A DNA stretch of 64,000 nt from Luscinia megarhynchos (lineage: Eukaryota; Chordata; Aves; Passeriformes; Turdidae). Positions 56,101 to 64,000 of this stretch are shown here, piece after piece (positions within the stretch are counted from its first letter, which is position 1; each line of letters begins with the position of its first letter). The stretch covers positions 46,175,451-46,239,450 of the forward strand of contig CM067564.1 of the NCBI GenBank assembly GCA_034336665.1. Direction: 5' to 3'. The notes under the pieces are model-generated. The model was not told where the DNA came from, ran no database searches, and was given only the letters and a program-made list of their open reading frames with translations. The translations under genes were made by a program, and so were the position numbers.

Positions 56101-59100
56101 GACTGGTGTTGCTGATTTCACCTCCCCTGAACAAGGAGCTGTCAAATGCTGGTGTTCTTCATCTTCTCAAGATGACACTAAATCACGGGACACCTGAACA
56201 GAAGAGTTTTGGTTCACACTGCCAGGGCTGCAAACTGCAAACTCATTGTACTGAGAGGAGGAGGCAAGGGTGTCCAAAGTGCAAGAGGCACAACAAATCC
56301 TCCTGGAGAGTTTTGCAGCAGAGAATGAGCTTTACCAGAACCACACACGTGTATTTTAGTGTGATGTGATGGGTAGAAGGAAGAAGGAGAAATGAGAGTC
56401 ATGCTCTCCCTGCTCCCTCCAATCTGCCACAACACAGTCTGTGGAACAAAACACTGCAAATTTCAGTTTTCCCAGACTATATCTGGACTCTGGAAACAGG
56501 AATCCTGAGCCAGTAGATATATTTCTGCCAAAAAATGTTTAGCAGTAGCAAATTGAATTCTCAGTTTCAGAAGATTTAATTTTTTTGCACAATTTACAAA
56601 TAATGCCTATATACTTGGACTTAATTTTTTAAGGAAAAAGGGTTCTTCCCCTACCTTAGAACTTTTAAAAATTTGCCAAAAAGCAGACAAAACATCTTTT
56701 TGGCTACCAACTCAAATTTTTTGAATAATTACCTCTGATTCTGATCTAATGCTTCCTGCAAATGCTTTGCAAATGTCGAGCAGTATATTCCTTGTGCTGT
56801 GATCTATATGTCTGTCACAGACAAGAAACAAAATTTTTGAAATTCTTCTTTGGAAAGATTTTTGGGCACTGTGACCCTTCTTGTTCTCTCCCTTAAAGTA
56901 GAAACCAGGCATAGCTCATTAAAATCTATGTATTTTTTTCAGTGTAAGTGAAAGGAAAATCAAACTGCATGTATCTGATATACATTAACTTAAAGTCTGC
57001 TATTAAACCACAAATCGTGAAAGACTATGGGAAATCTGAACCCCTGCTGATTTTTTGCTAATTCTATAAAGAGTCTATTTAATTTCCTCAGGAAAACAAG
57101 GCAAATCTTCCCTTGAGGGCATATACATTTTTGAATGGGCTACAAGTGAGTCCCTAAGGGCTCAGTTATCACTGATCACAGTTTGGTCTGTTGGATATTG
57201 CTAAGGGAAATTTAGTGTGATTGTCTGTGATCACTGGCATGTGCTCATACCCATTAGGAGACCTATTCAGCCCACTGACATTTGGTTCCTAGGAGAATAG
57301 GGTAGCTGCTCTCAAAACATTTTGAGTTTGCAGTATTTTTTTTTGTTTTTTGTTCCCTTCCCACTCCTTCTCCCCCTCCCTCCCTGTGGGTTTTTTCAGG
57401 CAGAGGAGCAGATGTTCAAGATCAGAAAAGAGCTTGTACAGGGAGCTGCCACACTGGGCAGGCAGTGCTGTATTCTAAGAAAATGCAACATAACAAAACC
57501 ACTCCTCTTCCAGTCTGGTTAATTTTCTCTATTACTCTTTCTAGGCAGTTGCAGGGGTCACATAGGAAAGCAATAATATTACCTCTACATCTATTATGCA
57601 GAGAAGTGAGTTTTAGAGACTTTCTTCTGAACCACAGGTGCTTTCAGGGGGTCACTGGTCTGGCCCCAGAGCCACCAGTGGCTTCAGGACTGGTGTGCTG
57701 CAGGGTTGCCCTTATCACTACAACTTTCCTTTATAGGTCAATCCCAAAAATTTCTGTCTCCTGGAGATTTGCATTCTCAAGGACTAGTTTCACATATCAG
57801 AGCCAATGTAGACATGCAATGGGAACTAGTAGTGGCACTTGTGGTGATAGGAAATATAGAACAAGTTAGAAATATGTGAGAGGTAAAACACAGGTAATTC
57901 ACTGTTAGAACATTCAGTCCTTTGGATGCAAGTAGGAAGCAAGGGCTGGTATTTTACAGTCTCCTGAATGACAGGCTACATATTCACAGAGATGTCTGCT
58001 GGGTATAAAATAGAAAATTTGCTTTCTTATCTGCAGAATTTGGATCTATGTCCCACTCCACTATCCTTTCCCCTGGGGTTTAATGAAGCACAGCTCTCAT
58101 AGTTTCTCTTTTGTCAAGATATGTTGAACTACAGGATGGGATTAGGGCAAACACCATCCAAGAAATACAGCATAAAGTACCAAGACTTATATAGTAGCAG
58201 AAAAAAGGCAAAAAGGAAAAAAAAAAAGGAAAAGGAAAACCCAGCAATTTAACTTTTGGTAACACCACCAAAGCCAGCCATCAAACAATCTTTCTTCATT
58301 CTTTGTGTAACCTTCTTGTTCTGACTTAGATTTAAAGAGACCCATATATTTTTTTCCACTCCTACTTCACCAGTTTTAATAATTTAGGCCTTTTTTTCAA
58401 TAAAAGAGAGCAAGCTGTGGAGACCAAAACCAATGTGGCTAATCCTTGCTTGTGTGTTTGCCTCTTGTAGACTTGCCAGATCCCAGTGCTTTGCCTCCAG
58501 ACTTTCTCCGTTAGGACAGACTGCAAAGCAACTTGTTTTCTTCTTGCATGTGCGTCAGTGAGGAGCTCAGGGCTGGTCTCCAGAATGGGTGGGGAAACAA
58601 TCCAGGTGTGAAAATGCATGCATGTAGATGCTTGCAATTAAACTGTAGCCACAGTTGCAGACAGCGTTTTACCCCTTCCAGCTGTAGCTTTGCCATTAGC
58701 TGGTTTCAATCCTGTACTTGAGCACTGCTGAATTTCCAGCATTTATTTAGGTGCTGTTTTGCTGGACATTTGGTCCAGTAAGCAAAGAAAAAACAACTAT
58801 TTCCCACCCATATGCAGCTGGACCTTTGCATTGGTCTCTGCTCCTTGCAGAGACACCATCCATCCATCCTCTGGAATTTGGCATGGCTTGGTTTTGTTCC
58901 TGAAAATATTTAGACCAGATTTGATACTAAGGCTTTTCTTCTACATACATGCTTCTCCTCCCTCACCTTTTTTCTTTAATCCTGTGCTTGACAAAATTTG
59001 GGTAATACAGCTGAAATGAAAGAATAAACTGGGAAAAAAAAACCAAACAATAAAACAACTTTAACCATTAAATGGTTTGGTGGATTAAGGAGGAATCAGC

Positions 59101-60732
59101 TGTTACCTGAATGAAAGACCTGCTAAAGATTGCAGCTGCAGTAAAGTAGTCCAACTCCAAAGTTTCAGGTCTTTAGTAATAGCTGAAACTACTGATGCAA
59201 GGGAAAAAATAAAAATGGAGAACTGCTCTACAGCTGCTTGGTCTATTCTACCATTCTGGGAAAATTTTTTGGAACCTTGGGAATTATAGGAAGACACAGG
59301 GCCTGGTTCTTGCAAGTGATGTAGCTTGGTTTATCATGGCTTAACATAAACCCAAGACAGATGGGAAGAAGTGACTGTGCCTTTACTGTCCAATGACAAG
59401 GTGCTGTGGAGGAGGAGTAGGAGAAACATCTAGAGCAGAGTCCAGGATATTTCTGCAGAAGCTTTCTCTTTGCCCTCAGCATCTTGAAAGACAAATTCAT
59501 ATTCATATTCAAGACAAATATGTGATCAGAATTTCTGCATATTTTTTTGATATGTTATGAAACATTCTGAGTTTAATTTGTGAGAGATGACTTTGTAGGT
59601 CATTGGGAGAAAGGTCCTGTCTGCAAACACTAAAAATTTTCTACTTGGAAGAGAACACCACTGCAAGAACAGAGAGACATTCCTTAAACATAATGTGGTT
59701 TTCCAGTGGAATCGCTTCTCATCTTCAGAGTATCACCTGTTGCATAAATACATTGCTACAAAGGTAACAACTAGGAATATTTTTTTAAATTTTTTTTTTT
59801 AATCCTTATATTCCCAAAGGCAAAATAGTTCTGTGGTGTGAAGATACGACTCTCACCTGACACAGTGCCATTAGTTCAGCTGGAGAGAATTGCCTGTGGG
59901 CAAACATCAAACCATGATGGATTAGGTTATGTTTTTTTCCACGCAGGTGTCTCTGAGTAACTTTTCACAAATCTTCGGAGATGAAAAATCAGGGAATAAC
60001 TTAATCATGTTGTATTATTAAAAAGATTTACTGAGCAGCACCCAGTGAATTAATTGGGTGGTCCCTAAAAAGTCTAAATTTTGGGGGGTGGCTGTGGTTG
60101 TAAAACCTCTCTTTGCATGGTGGTTTTACATGAAAGGTTTTTTTTTCTTCTCCCTCTTCTCCACCAGTGTGAGGGTGATAACACTGCAAAGAAGAATATG
60201 CTGTTGGTGACTTATCACAATTTTAAATTGCTAGTAACTGTCACATACTACATGCTACTACAAAAGAAGCTGATGTGTGCAGTGTGTTGGATAATGGAAC
60301 ATGCAATGTTGCTAATTAGGAGAGTGAGAATTATATCAACCCCATATGAGTGTCACAATCAAACCCATGGAGCAGCCCAGGGAATGGTTATAAAAAGAGT
60401 ATCACAGTCTCAACATTGCCTGAAGGGGAAGGCTCATAAAGCTTCACTATAAAATTTATCTGACATATTTCCAGGCAGTAATTATACCTCTGATTTATAT
60501 GTGCTTAATATCACTTATACTATTTTCTTTTTTCCTCAAAAGACTCTTGGAAGCTTTTTGTTGTACTGTCACATTTTCTTTCTTGAAAATGGAGCCAGGT
60601 AGCTGTGGTGTCACATCACTTTCTCAGCATTCACATTAGACCAGGTTTTGGGTTTGTTGTGTATTTTTTTTAATTTTCAAAGCATATTACAAATCATCTT
60701 CAAGCAACAGCTCTCCGGTTTTCCTGTCCAAT
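56101..60732. other. Unique noncoding DNA
   Basis: No gene is recognised in 4.6 kb. Notable small items are a strong acceptor-like site ending at 57399 and an interrupted inverted repeat at 57170-57236. The 134-codon frame 57465-57869 and the 123-codon frame 60081-60452 match no family. Confidence 0.45.
57360..57399 (+). promoter_or_regulatory. Strong splice-acceptor-like site
   Basis: A long pyrimidine tract (CCACTCCTTCTCCCCCTCCCTCCCTG, then GGGTTTTTTCAG) ends in AG at 57398-57399. The following 120 bases are open (AEEQMFKIRKELVQGAATLG... to a TAA at 57520-57522). No donor follows before the stop and I do not recognise the peptide. It could be a noncoding-RNA exon, a terminal exon or chance. 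Confidence 0.25.
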
Positions 60733-60910
60733 GTGCACTAGAACAGGCTGACAAGGGAAGTGGTTGAGTCACCACCCCTGGAGGTATTTAAAAGGTATGA
60801 AGATGTGGCACTTGGGGACATGGTTCACTGGTGGGCTTGGCAGTGCTGGGACAACAGCTGCATTTGGTGTTCTCAGAGGGCTTTTCCAACCTAAAAGATT
60901 CTATTCCTAT
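60733..60910 (+). mobile_element. CR1 LINE 3'-end fragment, well preserved
   Basis: CTAGAACAGGCTGACAAGGGAAGTGGTTGAGTCACCACCCCTGGAGGTATTTAAAAGGTATGAAGATGTGGCACTTGGGGACATGG, GTGGGCTTGGCAGTGCTGGG, and TCTCAGAGGGCTTTTCCAACCTAAAAGATTCTATTCC closely match the avian CR1 3' region. It is 180 bases, 5'-truncated, and one of the less diverged copies here. Confidence 0.95.
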
Positions 60911-61789
60911 ACAAGATATTTAAACACTTCTTTGCTGTAGTGAGACCTATGAAGAGTCATGAATTTAACAGCACTCAGAAAGATATCTGTGAAAAATCAC
61001 CCAGTGCAGTTAGCCCAGATCCCTTGGGCTTTGAATACCAGGCCATGGCAGACAGGAGGGATGTGCAGTTCGCAGTCTGCCTTCCAACAGGGCTCAGTTT
61101 GGGATCCCAGTCATCTTCCAAGTGTGGGTTAGCATTCTGGTGTCCTTGCAAGCCCCTGGGCATGTGCAGCTGGGGTGGCCACTGACTGTCTCAGCACGCA
61201 GAGCTCTAGGGCAGGAGAGGAGATGCAATCTGGGGATGCAAATGAGTGACTGCTAAACCCTGGGAACGAGGTGGGAACACTGCAGTGATTCTCAAGTGGC
61301 ACAGGCTTGCAAATGCCAGTCACAGGGGTGAGATGAGGGCTCTGGAGGGAGGCAGGCACTGTGAGAGTGCATCTTCCTGTGGTGTGTGAGGCAGCAGCAC
61401 AGAAATGCCATTGACTAACTCACCTTGCAGGAGCAGAGTCCTGAATTCTGTGCTAGGATGTCTCCAGCACTTCTGAGAAACAGAACTGGCTGATTAGCAG
61501 GACTCAAAGAGCTGTAGTCACCAGATTTGACATTCATGTGAGCATTAAAGAGTTTTGAAGGCGGTTTAGACAAAAGAGGGGAACAGAGAGATCTCCACAC
61601 TGCAGCCAGCTCGGTTTGCTAGCTGACATTTGGCTTCATATCTGGGCTTCTGGATACCTGGGCTTTTTGGGGTGAGAACCAGAATTCCTGACAGTAATGT
61701 GAAGTTTTCACTTCCAGGGAAAGGTTCACAGGTTACTGCTCTCTTTCCAAGAGAATACTGACAAATTTTTGGCAAAGTGAGAAAATTGT
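60911..61789. other. Unique noncoding DNA
   Basis: No gene is recognised. Overlapping short frames on both strands at 60940-61359 are chance. Confidence 0.5.
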
Positions 61790-62230
61790 TACGTGTGATC
61801 TAAGAATAAAGCTGAGTAAAGCCGCTATCATTTGTCATTAATGTTAATCTTGGTGGAGGTAGTGCTGATGACCAAATCCCTGACATTATCTTAAGGCTTT
61901 TGAAGTAGCTTTCAAGGCAGAAGTGCTTCTTGGAGTGCATTATTATTCTCAGATAAAGATGAGACTTTATCAGCTTGCTACTGTAATTTTGCTGATTTTT
62001 AGCCTAGAAACCTCCAAATTAAAATAGGAAAGCACAATTGTCCCCATCAACAAATGGTGACATGAAAAGAGACAGAAGGACAGGACTTTTCTAGGCCAAA
62101 GGATCTCATGTTAGACAAAATTTAATCATGTTATCAAATTTAATTGTAATTACTCAATAGGAAATTTCCTGGTAAAGGTGGATGGAGTTTGTATATTAAA
62201 AATATCCTCAGAAGCTCCGGTGAAAGCTAA
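61790..62230. promoter_or_regulatory. Candidate conserved noncoding element
   Basis: Complex AT-rich block with TTTGTCATTAATGTTAATC, TGCATTATTATTCTCAGATAAAGATGAGACTTTATCAGC (paired GATAA/TTATC sites around 61953-61972), and AAATTTAATCATGTTATCAAATTTAATTGTAATTACTC (62118-62155). No transposon match and no reading frame. The enhancer reading is inferred. Confidence 0.35.
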
Positions 62231-63287
62231 ATAAACTTCTGCTGCTTTCAGTTTTTGGAGAAGTCAGTCTGGTAAATGGAAGGATGCTCAAACACCTCTG
62301 CTCTGTCTGGTATTCTCACTTGCACTGAGGTCAGGCTCCATGGAAATATCACAGATATGGCTCTCACCCACACATGGCAGCTGCCTGAAACTGTATAGCT
62401 GAGGTCAGTATTGTTTTCATACCCCTCACTCTCCCCCATTTTATGGTCTTACCACTAAGATGTCTAAATAGTTTGTGAAGCATCTCCTGAATTAGTACAG
62501 CATTAGGCCCAGTAGAAACCATAATAAAAATTTGCTAATCAGCCTGGTATATTAAAATACACTTAAATTGTGCATTTCAATATTGGCATGAAAGCTGCAG
62601 TTGCTCATACTCTGCTTCAGACTCTCCTGCTGAGAAGAAGCAATCTTGGAAGAGGGGCAGCACAGAGAGAGGGGAATTTCAGAAATTCACCAGCTAATTT
62701 TAATCTACGCTGCAGGAGAGTCAGAGTTTGTGTAACTTTGAGGCCAGGCTGTTGCAGCTGAGCTGAGCCTCTGTCTCAATGGTTTTGCATTCATGTTGCC
62801 AGCAGACTTCATTCTGCACTGGCGAAGCACCAGGACTTGCTGCAGTAAAACCACCCCGTGACATTACTTCTGGAAGACAACCACAAAACCTAATCCCTTA
62901 ATCCCACTTGAGAAAGCTGTTTCAAATGGGAAGCGGAGTTGTGTTCACTTCCATGCTCACATGACTGATTCTGATCTCAGTTCTGCCAGCACAAATTGAA
63001 ACACACACTCTAACATGGCAAAATTTGCTCTCGATCTGGCCCAGATACTGCAATTCCCATCTGTGCAAAAGGTGGCTCCATCCTGCCCTGATAGATGCAT
63101 CAAAGGCATGAGAGACAATCTGTATCCCATTATTGGCAGAAGCATGAACTGAATTGGGAGTTATAATTTAAAAAAAAACCCTTTTTTCTTTTTTCTTTTT
63201 TTTTTATTCATTTTTTTCTTTTCCACCAATACCAGAGACAGGTGAGGCCACATATTGAGGTATTACAGACTCATGTACAGGATCATA
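62231..63287. other. Unique DNA with a pyrimidine-rich tract
   Basis: No gene. A7-9/T-rich low-complexity sequence lies at about 63171-63222 (AAAAAAAACCC then TTTTTTCTTTTTTC...). Confidence 0.5.
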
Positions 63288-63547
63288 GTGGAATGGCTTG
63301 AAGCTGAAAGAGAGTAGGTATAGATTGGATATTAGAAATACATTCTTTATTGTGAGAGTGGGGAGGCCCTGGCACAGGGTGCCCAGAGCAGCTGTGGCTG
63401 CCCCTGGATCCCTGGAAGTGTCCAAGACCAGGCTGGATGGGGCTTCGAGCAACCTGGGATAGTGGAAGGTGTCCCTGCCCACGGCACAGGGGTTAGAACT
63501 AGATAATCTTTAAGGTCCCTTCCAACCAAGCCATTCTATGATTCTTT
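63288..63547 (+). mobile_element. CR1 LINE, about 260 bp, well preserved
   Basis: AAGCTGAAAGAGAGTAGGTATAGATTGGATATTAGAAATACATTCTTTATTGTGAGAGTGGGGAGGCCCTGGCACAGGGTGCCCAGAGCAGCTGTGG, then GATCCCTGGAAGTGTCCAAGACCAGGCTGGATGGGGCTTCGAGCAACCTGGGATAGTGGAAGGTGTCCCTGCCCACGGCA and the end AAGGTCCCTTCCAACCAAGCCATTCTATGATTCTTTGAT. This is textbook avian CR1 3' sequence, 5'-truncated. Confidence 0.97.
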
Positions 63548-64000
63548 GATCATGTCTACTTTCTTTGGAACAAATTCTTAGATTTTTAGTACATGGCTTC
63601 ATTTGTAAACCATTCTCAGATGGATGGTTTTTTCTAACTTTTTTTTTTCCCTAATCAATATTCTATATTATGTAAACTTTGTGATAAATTCCATTTTGCT
63701 CCAGAGCAGTAGTGTAGAGATGGAAAACCATGAGTCTTTTATAAGCTGTGCAAAGTGGTGGCTCCAGACAGTTTGCCCTGCATCTCAGATGTGTAATTAT
63801 GCAATCAAGAACATAATCTATTCAGGAAAAAGACTTTAGAGGTCTGGATCACTTGTCAGGATTTTAAGTGAAAAACCTGATATAATTTTTGAAAATTTAA
63901 GGTGAGAAAAGGACAATTAAAAAAAATCCACTCTGTGTCAGGAATAAATAAAATCTTTGTGTTTCATCTCACCACCTTAGCATATGTGTCATTCATGGAG
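63548..64000. other. Unique AT-rich DNA at the window end
   Basis: No gene or repeat recognised. The frame 63624-63839 is short and unremarkable. Confidence 0.5.

Noticed and set aside
57465..57869. 134-codon plus frame
   Set aside because: No family resemblance; overlaps the stop of the acceptor-linked frame in another phase.

Overview
The window looks like nuclear DNA of a bird. The main evidence is the repeats: eleven 5'-truncated CR1 LINE fragments, most ending in the avian-type 3' terminus (a run like CCATTCTATGATTCT). There is also one diverged solo LTR of a kind I associate with avian endogenous retroviruses, and several very old, amniote-wide repeat fragments (MIR-type SINEs, palindromic elements and a tRNA-like array). 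The LTR makes a neoavian bird, possibly a songbird, plausible, but that is inference. Nothing prokaryotic is present: no operons, no dense long ORFs and no CRISPR arrays.

I find no complete protein-coding gene. The longest open frames (up to 163 codons) either lie over repeats or microsatellites or resemble no protein family I recognise. One possible internal exon sits at 547-626, and one isolated strong splice-acceptor-like site ends at 57399. The window is best read as intron or intergenic DNA, possibly a gene desert with regulatory elements. Several islands read like conserved noncoding elements: 1030-1530, 6850-7110, 11690-11847, 12860-13330, 16210-16640, 23840-24075, 42170-42480, 47390-47700, 54840-55050 and 61790-62230. 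Conservation cannot be proved from one sequence.

Layout. 1-8 kb: possible exon, two CNE-like islands, an AAT microsatellite. 8-9 kb: two CR1 fragments in opposite orientation. 10-14 kb: T-rich tract, TAAT-rich island next to a G-quadruplex motif, then several old amniote repeats including a MIR. 18-23 kb: an old palindromic element, a second MIR-like fragment and a 500-bp old CR1. 24-36 kb: mostly unique DNA with one G-quadruplex motif, an old CR1 and a short young CR1. 37-43 kb: the densest accessory stretch, with an old SINE-like element, a LINE reverse-transcriptase remnant, a tRNA-like array in alternating orientation, a solo LTR, a palindromic element and a pair of SINE tails in foldback arrangement. 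43.9-44.15 kb: a 218-bp CTCCTT hexamer array inside a 260-nt pure pyrimidine run. 50-64 kb: six CR1 fragments, an 18-unit TATTT array, A-rich tracts and unique DNA.

I see no convincing new multi-gene system. The most notable observations are the nested inverted repeats at 42.5-42.84 kb, the tRNA-like array at 39.3-39.85 kb next to an old reverse-transcriptase remnant, the long homopyrimidine hexamer array, and the TAAT-dense island abutting a G-quadruplex motif.
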